Of a DNA stretch of 64,000 nucleotides, positions 1 through 8,474 are shown piece after piece. The notes below the pieces were generated by a model. It did not search any database, was not told where the DNA came from, and saw only the letters and a program-made list of their open reading frames with translations. How positions within the stretch are numbered: the first letter of the stretch is position 1; each line of letters starts with the position of its first letter. Source of the DNA: CAYMEV01 sp964389675 [NCBI: uncultured Candidatus Sumerlaeota bacterium] (GTDB lineage Bacteria > CAYMEV01); NCBI GenBank assembly GCA_964389675.1, contig CAYMEV010000017.1:18280-82279 (forward strand). Direction: 5' to 3'. Made by a program: the position numbers and the translations under genes.

Positions 1-988
1 CACCTGTAGGGTGGTACTGGACAGAATCCATGTAAAGAAGCTTAGCCCCGGCCCTATATGCTATTACCAGGCCATCTGCAGTAGCACCATAATGGTTGGT
101 TGTTGCAAAATCCTTTATATGAAGCCTCCCATAACCTCCTGTTGCAATTACTGTGCTTTTTGCCTTAATAATATGATAATCCTTGTTCTCAAGATGGTAT
201 ATGACAGCACCTGCACATTTGCCTTCATCATCGAGAATAATCTCAACTGCAGGTGAATATTCGATCAGCTTTATCTTATCAGGCCTGTTTAAGACCTCAT
301 CCCGAAGAACGGAAATAATAGCCGCACCTGTATAATCCCTTGCAGAATGCATCCTTGGCCTGCATGTGCCTCCGCCGGGCTTTACTGTAAGGCTGCCTTC
401 CTTGTCTTTGTCAAACATGACCCCCATGTTTACAAGCCAGTCAATTACATCAGGGCCGTCCAGAACAAGTGCCTTTACAAGCTCGGGGATATTGTCAAAA
501 TGGCCCCCTCCTATAACATCAAGGTAATGCAGCATTGGAGAATCAAAGTCTTTTGTCGCTGCCTGTATACCCCCCTGAGCCATAACGGAGTTTGAATCCC
601 CAAGCCTCAGCTTGGTAAGGAGAATAACATTGGCTCCGTTTTCAGCAGCCATTAATGAAGCTGCACATCCTGCACTTCCGCCTCCAATAACAAGGACATC
701 TGTCTCATAATCCGGCTGGGCAAGATCGAATGCGGTTGAGGATATTCTTGAATAGCTTTCCAGGACATCCACCACTTTCGTGGTCAGCTTTTCATCCTTA
801 TTTACCCCGACTCTCAGTGTTTTTCTTGCATCATCCTGATAGTCCGGGTGAAATTTTGACAAGACTTCCTCTCTTTCTTCAGCAGACATGTCAGGGAAAA
901 TCTTTGCTCCCTCTCTCTGCAGTCTTATCCTCTTAGGCCTTGTCAGTTCAAGCTTTTTTATAGATTCTTTCATTGATTCTGGATACAT
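1..988 (-). CDS. Fumarate reductase/succinate dehydrogenase-like flavoprotein (3' part missing)
   Basis: The first 329 residues are visible; the rest lies beyond the left edge. About 95 residues without recognisable motifs precede the FAD-binding Rossmann motif VIGGGSAG (residues 100-107). The FrdA-type motifs AQGGIQAA, a R-x-H-S-A-R-D-x-T-G stretch and M-D-S-V-Q-Y-H-P-T-G follow, so the fold and substrate pocket look like the fumarate reductase/succinate dehydrogenase family. In SdhA/FrdA the FAD-linking histidine sits in S-H-T-V; here it reads S-N-S-V, so FAD is probably held non-covalently. The start is ATG behind a GGAGG site, 9 bases after the iron-sulfur subunit gene. The operon context suggests it takes electrons from, or gives them to, the HdrABC/MvhD proteins. 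L-aspartate oxidase is the main alternative, but the iron-sulfur partner next door argues against it. Confidence 0.85.
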   Translation of the reverse strand, partial: MYPESMKESIKKLELTRPKRIRLQREGAKIFPDMSAEEREEVLSKFHPDYQDDARKTLRVGVNKDEKLTTKVVDVLESYSRISSTAFDLAQPDYETDVLVIGGGSAGCAASLMAAENGANVILLTKLRLGDSNSVMAQGGIQAATKDFDSPMLHYLDVIGGGHFDNIPELVKALVLDGPDVIDWLVNMGVMFDKDKEGSLTVKPGGGTCRPRMHSARDYTGAAIISVLRDEVLNRPDKIKLIEYSPAVEIILDDEGKCAGAVIYHLENKDYHIIKAKSTVIATGGYGRLHIKDFATTNHYGATADGLVIAYRAGAKLLYMDSVQYHPTG

Positions 989-997
989 ATCTGCCTC

Positions 998-1675
998 CTA
1001 TTTGAGTTTAATCTCACGTTTATAGTATTTTTCACTAAGAGATTTCTTATCAAGAGCCATAAGCTCGTTAATCTCTTTGTCAAATTTCCCCTGCCTGATT
1101 TCCTCTAAACGTTTCTGCAGCTGCTTTGATCTCGGAGCAAGGTACCTTCCATATAGCCTCCTTGCCATTATAGCAGCATTATACTGCACAATCTCTGCAG
1201 GACATCTGAGAGCGCATAATCCACATCTTATACAGTCAAAGGACAGGTCCGCAGCAAGTGCTATATCTCCTCTTTCAAGTGCATTAACATAATCCATGAC
1301 CTGAATATCCTGAGGACATGCTTTTGTACATGTATTACAGGACACACATCTGAATAATGACGGGTAATACTCCTCAAATGTCCCTACGGAAGGTTCCAGT
1401 TCATTAATATCGTATATTGCCTTTTCCGCAGGCACAAAGGGGATCTGTGCAATATACATACCGTTTTCAACTACTGTCTGGCATGCAAGGCCGGTATATA
1501 TCCTGTAATCCTTCTCTTTCCTGTAAACTGTTGCACACGCACCGCAGAACCCTTCCCTGCACCCGACCCCCCTCTTGAAAACGAAGCCGGAATATTCCAT
1601 AGCACCTACAATAGTTAAGCCCTCAGGAACATCATAGGTTTCTCCCATTATATGAACCTTAACCATTTTCAGCAT
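998..1675 (-). CDS. Fumarate reductase/succinate dehydrogenase-like iron-sulfur subunit
   Basis: A 225-residue electron-transfer subunit. The N-terminal half is a plant-type [2Fe-2S] domain with C-R-E-G-F-C-G-A-C and a later A-C-Q. The C-terminal half has two four-cysteine motifs, CVSCNTCTKACP and CIRCGLCALRCP. Standard FrdB/SdhB carries one [2Fe-2S], one [4Fe-4S] and one [3Fe-4S] cluster; here both C-terminal motifs keep all four cysteines. In methanogen thiol:fumarate reductase the equivalent subunit is fused to an HdrB-like domain; here HdrB is a separate gene a few positions upstream. The start is an ATG 9 bases after an AGGAGG site, and the gene lies 6 bases downstream of mvhD. It probably passes electrons between the Hdr complex and the flavoprotein. 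Confidence 0.85.
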   Translation of the reverse strand: MLKMVKVHIMGETYDVPEGLTIVGAMEYSGFVFKRGVGCREGFCGACATVYRKEKDYRIYTGLACQTVVENGMYIAQIPFVPAEKAIYDINELEPSVGTFEEYYPSLFRCVSCNTCTKACPQDIQVMDYVNALERGDIALAADLSFDCIRCGLCALRCPAEIVQYNAAIMARRLYGRYLAPRSKQLQKRLEEIRQGKFDKEINELMALDKKSLSEKYYKREIKLK

Positions 1676-1681
1676 AATATG

Positions 1682-2101
1682 TTACCTCCTTGTTAAAGGT
1701 TTGGGAGCTGGTCCCAAATATTTTATATTAGAAATAAATTCATTCATTGTTTTAGCAAATTTATTGCCCTCCGAAGCAGATATCCATTCAAGCCTTAGTC
1801 TTTCCTCCTCAAATCCAAGGGATTTAATAATCTTCTTTAGAAGAGCTACCCTGCGCAGAGTCTTATAATTGCCATTCTGATAATGACAGTCGCCAGGGTG
1901 GCACCCGCCTATAAAAACACCGTCTGCCCCCTTTTCAAAGGCTCTCAGGATATGCTGAGGGTCTATTCTTGATGAACACATGACTCTGATTGATACGCCG
2001 TTGGGCCTGTATTCCATCCTTGAAGTACCTGCAAGGTCAGCACCGGCATAGGTGCACCATTTACATAAAAAACAGACAATTTTAGGCTCAAAGACTTTCA
2101 T
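1682..2101 (-). CDS. mvhD: MvhD/HdrD-linked [2Fe-2S] electron-transfer protein
   Basis: A 139-residue protein of the methyl-viologen-reducing hydrogenase delta subunit family. It carries the family's cysteine pattern C-F-L-C-K-W-C-T-Y-A-G-A-D near the N-terminus, then C-S-S-R-I-D and G-G-C-H-P-G-D-C-H-Y. In methanogens MvhD hands electrons from a hydrogenase or formate dehydrogenase to HdrA. No hydrogenase or formate dehydrogenase gene is in this operon, so its electron partner must be something else, most simply the adjacent fumarate-reductase-like pair. It sits 3 bases after hdrA. Confidence 0.88.
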   Translation of the reverse strand: MKVFEPKIVCFLCKWCTYAGADLAGTSRMEYRPNGVSIRVMCSSRIDPQHILRAFEKGADGVFIGGCHPGDCHYQNGNYKTLRRVALLKKIIKSLGFEEERLRLEWISASEGNKFAKTMNEFISNIKYLGPAPKPLTRR

Positions 2102-2104
2102 ATA

Positions 2105-4060
2105 CTATACTCCTTTCAGTATGGAATCTACCATATTGAATATCTGATTATCAGTAAGATTTCTCTGTTGGGATGCTCCTGTAGGGCAAGCTGCGATACA
2201 GCTCCCGCAGCCTTCACAAAGAACATCTTCCACTCTGGCTATCTTTTCCGTTGCATCGATAACTCTTGCGGAATAGGGACAGACAGAGACGCATATGCCG
2301 CATCCACAGCAGTAGTCCTCGATAACCATTGCAATGTCAGGATCATGATGAAGGTATTCGGAACTAAGCATGGCCAGGGCTTTAGATGCTGCGGCAGAAC
2401 CCTGTGCTACAGACTCGGGTATGTCTTTCGGCCCTTGTCCTGTACCGCAAAGGAAAAAGCCCGCCTTCATGGTCTCAACCGGCTTAAGTTTCGGATGTGC
2501 TTCGCTGAGGAACCCAATGTGGTTGGTAGACAATTTAAGTTTCTTAATAAGCTCATGAGAGCCTTCAGAGGGCACCATAGACATAGCCAGGACAACCATA
2601 TCTGCCTGTATTTCGACCTTCTGGCCAGTCAGAGTGTCAACACCCCAGATGGTCAGTTTATCCCCCTCCTGGAAAAGCTTTGCTACTTTACCCCTGATAT
2701 AAGTTACTCTTTCATGCTCTATTGTTTCCTGGATAAATTCCTCATACCCCTTGCCCCCTGATCTAATATCAATATAAAATATAACCGAATTACCGTGATG
2801 CACTTTATGCTTGTACAGCTTGGCATGCTTCGCGGTATACATACAGCATATCTTTGAACAGTGAGAATTATGCCTCTCCGGGTCCCTTGAACCTGAACAC
2901 TGGATAAAAACTATATTCTCAGGAACCTTGCCGTCAGATGGCCTTCTGACCTCCCCTCCGGTTGGCCCGGTTGCTGACAGTATCCTTTCGAACATCAGTC
3001 CGTCGATAACGTCAGGATACTTCCCATAACCGTATTCTGCCATCTCCTCGACCGGATAAAGGTCATATCCTGTTGCAATAACAACAACCCCTACCTCTTC
3101 TTCGATCATGCTGTCATATACATCATAATCAATTGCCTTAGGTTCGCATACCTCCCTGCATTTTCCGCATGCTATGGGCGAAAGCCCCAGGCAGTTGTCA
3201 ATATCAAGGGTAAATGTTGCAGGAATGGACTGAGCAAAGGGTATGTATATGGCTTTCCGGAATGCCAGGCCTCTGTCATACTCGCTGGGTACCCACACAG
3301 GGCATACTTCGCTGCAGTCTCCGCATATAGTGCATAGATCAGGGTTTACATAGGGTGCTTTTCTTTTTATTTTAACCTTAAAATTCCCGACTATACCTTC
3401 TATATCAGTAACTTCACTGTTATTGTATATTGTTATATTAGGGTGTTTGGACACACTGACCATTTTTGGTGTCAGAATGCACTGAGAGCAGTCAAGGGTA
3501 GGAAATGTCTCAGATAATTGAGCCATATGGCCCCCTATTGACGGTGTTTTTTCGATTAAAATTACCTTTTGGCCTGCATCAGCAAGATCAAGGGCCGCCT
3601 GTATGCCAGCAACGCCGCCCCCTATCACACATGCCTTCCTGGTGACAGGCACCTTCACAGGTTCAAGGGATTCGTTAAGTTTTACCTTTTCAATAATGCT
3701 CTTTATTATCTTTACAGCTTTTTCTGTAGCCTCGTTAATGTCAGGATGAACCCATGAGCACTGTTCTCTAATATTTGCGATCTCAAGCTGATATGGGTTA
3801 AGGCCCCCCTCCTTGGCAGCAAGCCGAAATGTTGATTCATGAAGGGTAGGAGAACAGCATGCTACTACTACCTTATCCAGTTTATTCTCCTTGATTGATT
3901 TTGATATAAGGTTCTGTCCGGGGTCTGAACACATAAATACATAATCCTCTGCCATGGCGACCCCTTCATAACCACTTATCTTTTTTACTACCTCTTTGAT
4001 ATTTACTGTCTCTGCAATATTTACTCCGCAGTGACATACGAATACTCCTACTCTCTTCAT
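2105..4060 (-). CDS. hdrA: HdrA-type flavin-containing electron-bifurcation subunit
   Basis: At 651 residues this is the usual length of HdrA. It opens with G-V-F-V-C-H-C-G-V-N, has the FAD-binding motif G-G-G-V-A-G-I-Q-A-A near residue 150 and the C-S-Q-C-I-L-T-P-K motif near residue 190, then a ferredoxin-like insert (CTICGDCSEVCP and a second, irregular cluster around C-G-K-C-R-E-V-C-E-P). Two [4Fe-4S] motifs, CCGCGICVSVCP and CEGCGSCIAACP, are at the C-terminus. HdrA proteins carry the flavin at which electrons are bifurcated or confurcated between ferredoxin and partner subunits. It overlaps hdrB by 4 bases (ATGA), so the two are translationally coupled. Confidence 0.93.
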   Translation of the reverse strand: MKRVGVFVCHCGVNIAETVNIKEVVKKISGYEGVAMAEDYVFMCSDPGQNLISKSIKENKLDKVVVACCSPTLHESTFRLAAKEGGLNPYQLEIANIREQCSWVHPDINEATEKAVKIIKSIIEKVKLNESLEPVKVPVTRKACVIGGGVAGIQAALDLADAGQKVILIEKTPSIGGHMAQLSETFPTLDCSQCILTPKMVSVSKHPNITIYNNSEVTDIEGIVGNFKVKIKRKAPYVNPDLCTICGDCSEVCPVWVPSEYDRGLAFRKAIYIPFAQSIPATFTLDIDNCLGLSPIACGKCREVCEPKAIDYDVYDSMIEEEVGVVVIATGYDLYPVEEMAEYGYGKYPDVIDGLMFERILSATGPTGGEVRRPSDGKVPENIVFIQCSGSRDPERHNSHCSKICCMYTAKHAKLYKHKVHHGNSVIFYIDIRSGGKGYEEFIQETIEHERVTYIRGKVAKLFQEGDKLTIWGVDTLTGQKVEIQADMVVLAMSMVPSEGSHELIKKLKLSTNHIGFLSEAHPKLKPVETMKAGFFLCGTGQGPKDIPESVAQGSAAASKALAMLSSEYLHHDPDIAMVIEDYCCGCGICVSVCPYSARVIDATEKIARVEDVLCEGCGSCIAACPTGASQQRNLTDNQIFNMVDSILKGV

Positions 4061-4950
4061 ACCAATTCTCCTAGTATTTTCTTTTCTCTAAGAATGGGAA
4101 GTATATCAAAATAATGATATTTGTTCCAGCTGCTGAACCATCTGGTCTTTAGTGCGAGATAAAGAAGCTCAGTAAAATAGAATACAGGCATGCCCTCAAA
4201 ATCAGTAAAAGCCTCCTGTGTCTCCCTCTGCATCTGATCAAGGTTATATGCACACAAAGGGCATGAGGTTATCAAAGCTTCACAGCCCGCTCTTTTTGCT
4301 GACATCAGTATTTTATAGGTTCTGTTCTGGACCATATCAGGTGATGATACCACCTGATATGAACCACAGCACTCAAGTTTATAGGGGAAATCCACAGGTT
4401 TGCAGCCAATGGCGTCAAGCAGCCTTTCAAGGATATCAGGATCTTCAAATCTGCTGTCAAGACTGTATTCCTTAGGCCTTACCAGCATACAGCCATAATA
4501 TGATCCTACCTTGATTCCATTCAGCGGATTCTTAACAGCATCCTTCACCTTTTTATAACCTATGTATCTGTCAAGGACCTCCAATAAATGCAAAACCTCA
4601 ACATTGCCCTGATACTGGTGATCCTCCATATACATGAAATCATTAATCTTTTTCATGTTTTTTTCTGATGCTTTTATGAAGCTGTTAGCCCTTTTTAATG
4701 TATTATAGCACATGGAACACATGGTAACCAGCTTGTCCGCACCCTCTGCCTCCACTCTGAGCAGATTCCTGAATGCTCCCATCTGAAGCATGAGATTATC
4801 CTGAGTCATAGAGTACACTGTGCCACAGCAATTCCATCTATCAAGCTCTTCAAGTTCTATTCCCAGTTCATTCATTGCTAGAATGGAGCTTTCTTCAAAA
4901 TTGATTGCTGAATTTTTCTGGGCACATCCTGGATAATACTTTATTTTCAT
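4057..4950 (-). CDS. hdrB: HdrB-type subunit with two CCG domains
   Basis: A 297-residue protein with two CCG domains: a first set (Y-Y-P-G-C, W-N-C-C-G-T, M-C-S-M-C) and a second (Y-Y-G-C, L-E-C-C-G-S, S-C-P-L-C). In methanogen HdrB these cysteines hold the two non-cubane [4Fe-4S] clusters that reduce the CoM-CoB heterodisulfide. In bacteria the substrate of HdrB homologues is mostly unknown. Nothing here suggests that CoM/CoB is made, so the acceptor is open; a disulfide, or direct transfer to the fumarate-reductase-like pair, are possibilities. The gene follows hdrC by 11 bases and overlaps hdrA. Confidence 0.92.
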   Translation of the reverse strand: MKIKYYPGCAQKNSAINFEESSILAMNELGIELEELDRWNCCGTVYSMTQDNLMLQMGAFRNLLRVEAEGADKLVTMCSMCYNTLKRANSFIKASEKNMKKINDFMYMEDHQYQGNVEVLHLLEVLDRYIGYKKVKDAVKNPLNGIKVGSYYGCMLVRPKEYSLDSRFEDPDILERLLDAIGCKPVDFPYKLECCGSYQVVSSPDMVQNRTYKILMSAKRAGCEALITSCPLCAYNLDQMQRETQEAFTDFEGMPVFYFTELLYLALKTRWFSSWNKYHYFDILPILREKKILGELV

Positions 4951-4961
4951 AAATATTCTCC

Positions 4962-5399
4962 TTATAATCCTGCAAATTTTCTGAAAGCACTTACCATGGC
5001 AATTGATGGAAGCCTTTTCCTTACCTTTGGGTCCACATCCCTGACATTAAAAACTATTTCCCTGTTTCTCAGCTTAATTTCCCTGTATGCCTCCATTACA
5101 GATGCAACATCTATCCCTTTAGGGCATCTTGAACTGCATTGCAGGCAGGACGCGCAGACCCATATTGTATCACTTTCCAGTATGCTGGCAAAATCCCCGG
5201 TCTGAGACATCTTTATGACCATTGTCGGTGTAATATCCATAAATTCAAGTACTGGGCATCCGGAAGAACAGTTACCGCACTGATAGCACTTAAATACATC
5301 CTGACCTGATATTTTTGCGACAAGCTTGAACATAGTAGTGTCCTCAGCATTATGCTCCAGCTTCAAGAGGTCTTTCTTCTTATTGATTGTATCAGTCAT
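4962..5399 (-). CDS. hdrC: HdrC-type [4Fe-4S] electron-transfer subunit
   Basis: A 145-residue protein with two ferredoxin-type clusters, CYQCGNCSSGCP and CASCLQCSSRCP, separated by about 40 residues, the normal HdrC layout. It relays electrons between HdrA and HdrB. The start ATG follows the korC stop codon directly and is preceded by an AAGGAG site inside the end of korC, so expression of the Kor and Hdr parts is tied together. Confidence 0.92.
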   Translation of the reverse strand: MTDTINKKKDLLKLEHNAEDTTMFKLVAKISGQDVFKCYQCGNCSSGCPVLEFMDITPTMVIKMSQTGDFASILESDTIWVCASCLQCSSRCPKGIDVASVMEAYREIKLRNREIVFNVRDVDPKVRKRLPSIAMVSAFRKFAGL

Positions 5400-5945
5400 C
5401 TATTTCTCCTTTTCCGGAAGATAGTTAAAGCCCAAATAAAAGGCTTTTTTATTTAATTCCACAAACTTTGAAGGAACTGTTTTTTCAATTGCCTTCTCCA
5501 CATTTTCCGAGCTGAGTATCCTGGTCTGGCCGATCATAAAGCCGATCATAACCATATTTGCCACAATTTTTTTCCCGATACTTTCTGCAAGTCTTGTTGA
5601 GGGTATCTTATACTGGTATATATTCTTATTCAGGGTAACAGGCACAACCAGGTCTTCATCATAGAATATCCTGCCATACTCGACCATATCCCTGCAATAT
5701 TTATCATAGCCCTCCTGGCTCATTGCAAGTAGTATATCCGGATTGTCGACAAGAGGATATTTAATCTCAGAATCGTGTATGGTTACCTGTGTAGAACACG
5801 CCCCGCCCCTTGCTTCCGGCCCATAACTCTGGATCATGGAAGCAAAATGTTTTTCAAATATTGTGGCAGATGTACCCAATACATAGCCTGACAGTATTAC
5901 TCCCTGGCCCCCAAACCCTGAAATCTTAATCTTCCATTCTTTCAT
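5400..5945 (-). CDS. korC: 2-oxoacid:ferredoxin oxidoreductase, gamma subunit
   Basis: A 181-residue gamma subunit. It begins with the family signature G-F-G-G-Q-G-V near residue 11 and contains Q-S-Y-G-P-E-A-R-G-G, both typical of the domain that helps bind CoA at the active site. Its length fits KorC of four-subunit 2-oxoglutarate oxidoreductases better than the gamma subunit of pyruvate enzymes. It overlaps korB by 20 bases. Confidence 0.9.
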   Translation of the reverse strand: MKEWKIKISGFGGQGVILSGYVLGTSATIFEKHFASMIQSYGPEARGGACSTQVTIHDSEIKYPLVDNPDILLAMSQEGYDKYCRDMVEYGRIFYDEDLVVPVTLNKNIYQYKIPSTRLAESIGKKIVANMVMIGFMIGQTRILSSENVEKAIEKTVPSKFVELNKKAFYLGFNYLPEKEK

Positions 5946-6813
5946 TGCTTCCCTCCGTAGATTGTTTCCTTTTCATTGCTTCAGCATGCCTGACATCCTG
6001 ATATGCCTGCTTTAGCCTGTCATAATAGCTTAATCTTTCATTCCTGACAAAAACACCAACCTTCAAAGGATCATCATATCCTATATTACAGTCCTTCGGG
6101 TCTACATTATGCGCTATTACAGAACGGGCATGAAACCTTTCAAGAAGGTCAAGGCCGGTTCCTCCCATATTCTTTTTTGCATAGACGGTAGCACAGGGAG
6201 TAATTATCTCTACAAAGCTGAAGCCTCTCCATAGAAGAGCTTCACTGATCGTATCTATAAGCCTTCTGACATGAAGGGTAGTCCATCTTGCTACAAATGA
6301 TGCACCTGAAGAGGCTGCCAGATAGGACAGGTTAAAGGGTTCCTCATAATTTCCATAGGGAGCTGTTGTGCTGTAGGCAGTTAGAGGGGTAGTTGGAGCA
6401 TTCTGTCCCCCTGTCATTCCATATATAAAGTTATTTACACATATGACTGTCATGTTGATATTCCTTCTTGCTGCATGTATCAGGTGATTACCGCCTATTG
6501 CAAATAAATCGCCGTCCCCTGAAAACACCACAACCTTCAGGTTCCTGTTTGCCAGGGCGATACCTGTGGCAAAAGGTATGGCACGTCCATGGGTAGTATG
6601 AAATGAGTCAAGCTTTATATAGCCTGCTACACGTCCTGTACAGCCGATTCCTGAAACAACTGCAAATTTTTCAGGGGGTATCTGTGATTTTTCGATTGCT
6701 TTTGCAAAGGTTGTTACATTGATTCCAAGACCGCATCCAGAACACCATATATGCGGCATCCTGTCCATCCTCAACAGTTTCTCTACTGGATGATTTTCTA
6801 AAAGGGTACTCAT
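5926..6813 (-). CDS. korB: 2-oxoacid:ferredoxin oxidoreductase, beta subunit (TPP-binding)
   Basis: A 295-residue beta subunit that carries thiamine diphosphate and the cluster that accepts the first electron. Visible motifs are C-S-G-C-G-L-G near residue 24, G-I-G-C-T-G-R near residue 56, the substrate-channel H-T-T-H-G-R-A, and the TPP/Mg motif G-D-G-D-L ending in N-N-F-I-Y-G-M-T-G-G-Q. The subunit set and lengths resemble 2-oxoglutarate:ferredoxin oxidoreductase. Exact substrate cannot be fixed from sequence alone; branched-chain 2-oxoacids are the alternative. Confidence 0.92.
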   Translation of the reverse strand: MSTLLENHPVEKLLRMDRMPHIWCSGCGLGINVTTFAKAIEKSQIPPEKFAVVSGIGCTGRVAGYIKLDSFHTTHGRAIPFATGIALANRNLKVVVFSGDGDLFAIGGNHLIHAARRNINMTVICVNNFIYGMTGGQNAPTTPLTAYSTTAPYGNYEEPFNLSYLAASSGASFVARWTTLHVRRLIDTISEALLWRGFSFVEIITPCATVYAKKNMGGTGLDLLERFHARSVIAHNVDPKDCNIGYDDPLKVGVFVRNERLSYYDRLKQAYQDVRHAEAMKRKQSTEGSNERMED

Positions 6814-7973
6814 TTTGCAACCTCCAAAATAGCATTAACTATATCATTTATTTTATGGAATCCTCCACCTGGATGTGTCAGCGATTTTACCCTGCAGCAT
6901 CCTGAATACCTTTCGACCTCTCTGACCATCTGTCCCATATTAAGTTCAGCAACCACAAAACCTTTTACTCTCCCTGCAAGCTCTTTTATCTTGTCATCAC
7001 AGAAGGGCCATGCTGTAATCAGCCTGAGCAGGCCTACCTTTACACCTTTTTTCTTTGCCAGCTCTATGCCCGGGACTACTGTCCTTGCAGTAATACCATA
7101 TGAGACAACAACAACATCGCAGTCATCCAGGTCAATCTCCTCAAGAAGTATTATATCATCCTTATTCTTCTGTATCTTGTCTATTATCCTGGTAACATTC
7201 TCAATATGAGCTTTTTCAGTCATATCAGGATAACCTTTTTCATTATGCGTAAGCCCTGTAGAATGAATGGCATAACCGTCACCAGCCTTTGCAAAATCAG
7301 GGACAAGACTCTTCCCGGACTTATAGGGCAGGTATTTGTCATGAGTCTTTTTTGTATAGGTTCTATCGATAATCTTTATTTCTTCAGCAGGAGGTATAAT
7401 AACCCTCTCCGTCATATGGCCCACAATAGCATCAGTAAGGATTATGACAGGCAGCCTGTATTTTTCAGCATAATTGAAGGCTGTTATTGTAAGATCGAAA
7501 AATTCCTGAGGTGATTTCGGACAAAGGCCAATTACCCCGACATCCCCGTGAGTACCCCATTTTGCCTGCATCATGTCAGATTGTCCCCAGTGTGTCGGGA
7601 GCCCGGTTGATGGTGAACCCCTCTGAACATTGACCACTACACATGGAGCTTCCATCATATACCCCAGGCCGAGATTCTCATTCATTAGAGAAAACCCGGG
7701 CCCGGAAGTTGCTGTCATACTCTTGACTCCTGTCCATGAAGCACCCAGAATGGCGGCCATTGACCCTATCTCATCCTCCATCTGGATAAAAGCCCCATCC
7801 TCAAATATCGGCAGCCTGTAGGACAGCCTTTCCGCTATCTCTGATGCAGGAGTGATCGGATACCCTGCAAAGAATCTGCAGCCAGCAATCAAGGCAGCTT
7901 CTGCGCAGGCAATATCACCCTGCATGAAGTATATTCCTCTTAAGTACCTATCATTATCTTTAAGCAATGTCAT
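6810..7973 (-). CDS. korA: 2-oxoacid:ferredoxin oxidoreductase, alpha subunit
   Basis: A 387-residue alpha subunit. P-I-T-P-A-S-E near residue 40, the T-S-G-P-G-F-S-L-M motif near residue 90 and the Q-R-G-S-P-S-T-G-L-P-T segment are those of KorA/VorB. A C-terminal transketolase-like domain ends the protein. Length and gene order D-A-B-C match 2-oxoglutarate:ferredoxin oxidoreductase operons, in which succinyl-CoA, CO2 and reduced ferredoxin are exchanged with 2-oxoglutarate. It overlaps korD and korB by 4 bases each, so the subunits are translationally coupled. Confidence 0.92.
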   Translation of the reverse strand: MTLLKDNDRYLRGIYFMQGDIACAEAALIAGCRFFAGYPITPASEIAERLSYRLPIFEDGAFIQMEDEIGSMAAILGASWTGVKSMTATSGPGFSLMNENLGLGYMMEAPCVVVNVQRGSPSTGLPTHWGQSDMMQAKWGTHGDVGVIGLCPKSPQEFFDLTITAFNYAEKYRLPVIILTDAIVGHMTERVIIPPAEEIKIIDRTYTKKTHDKYLPYKSGKSLVPDFAKAGDGYAIHSTGLTHNEKGYPDMTEKAHIENVTRIIDKIQKNKDDIILLEEIDLDDCDVVVVSYGITARTVVPGIELAKKKGVKVGLLRLITAWPFCDDKIKELAGRVKGFVVAELNMGQMVREVERYSGCCRVKSLTHPGGGFHKINDIVNAILEVAK

Positions 7974-8233
7974 TTTTCCTCCTTTTTAACAATATAGATT
8001 GCATAATCCGGGCAGATGAGCTCACACAAACCGCACCCGACACAAAGCTCCCTGTTCTTTACATACGGAGGATGATGTCCTTTTTCATTGAATTTTTCTG
8101 ATACATCCAATACATCTCGCGGGCAGTAGTTAATGCAGAAATTGCAGCCCTTGCATTTATCCTCAATTATCACTATTTCACATTCCTGTACAGCTTGAGG
8201 CTTTTTTCCGAAAGGGGATTTATAAATCTTCAT
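7970..8233 (-). CDS. korD: 2-oxoacid:ferredoxin oxidoreductase, delta (ferredoxin) subunit
   Basis: An 87-residue 2[4Fe-4S] ferredoxin subunit with CKGCNFCINYCP and CVGCGLCELICP. It is the first gene of the minus-strand operon and carries a GGGAGG ribosome binding site. It takes the electrons released at the TPP centre towards free ferredoxin or, given the neighbours, towards HdrA. Confidence 0.9.
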   Translation of the reverse strand: MKIYKSPFGKKPQAVQECEIVIIEDKCKGCNFCINYCPRDVLDVSEKFNEKGHHPPYVKNRELCVGCGLCELICPDYAIYIVKKEEK

Positions 8234-8358
8234 ATACTTTATCCTCCCTCAATAATTATTTGCAAAATTTGTATCCGAAATTTAATGATTGCTTTTGGAA
8301 TTTGATTCTGAAAGAGATATGACCGCCTGGAAGAAATCCGCTTTTATGACTCTTTGTC

Positions 8359-8372
8359 TTGATAAAAATCAA
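8359..8372. promoter_or_regulatory. FNR/CRP-type operator upstream of the kor-hdr-frd operon
   Basis: TTGATAAAAATCAA is a perfect match to the FNR consensus TTGAT-N4-ATCAA. It lies about 130 bases upstream of korD in the only sizeable gap before the operon. Relative to the candidate promoter at 8418-8445 it sits downstream of the transcript start, which would suit repression; activation would need another, unseen promoter. Confidence 0.6.
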
Positions 8373-8417
8373 GATATATTGTATTCCTTATTTTGGTATT
8401 AATAACAGTTGGCACCT

Positions 8418-8445
8418 AGTATAATCATTATTTAAAATCAATCAA
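8418..8445 (-). promoter_or_regulatory. Candidate sigma-70 promoter for korD operon
   Basis: On the minus strand TTGATT is followed after 16 bases by TATACT. The start would fall near 8411, giving a leader of roughly 180 bases. The whole 8234-8474 gap is AT-rich and holds no gene. Confidence 0.4.
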
Positions 8446-8474
8446 ATATAAAATTGCCAAAAAATTAAAAATTT

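Noticed and set aside
2168-2761. 197-codon frame opposite hdrA
   Set aside because: Fully inside a strongly supported gene on the other strand; shadow frame.
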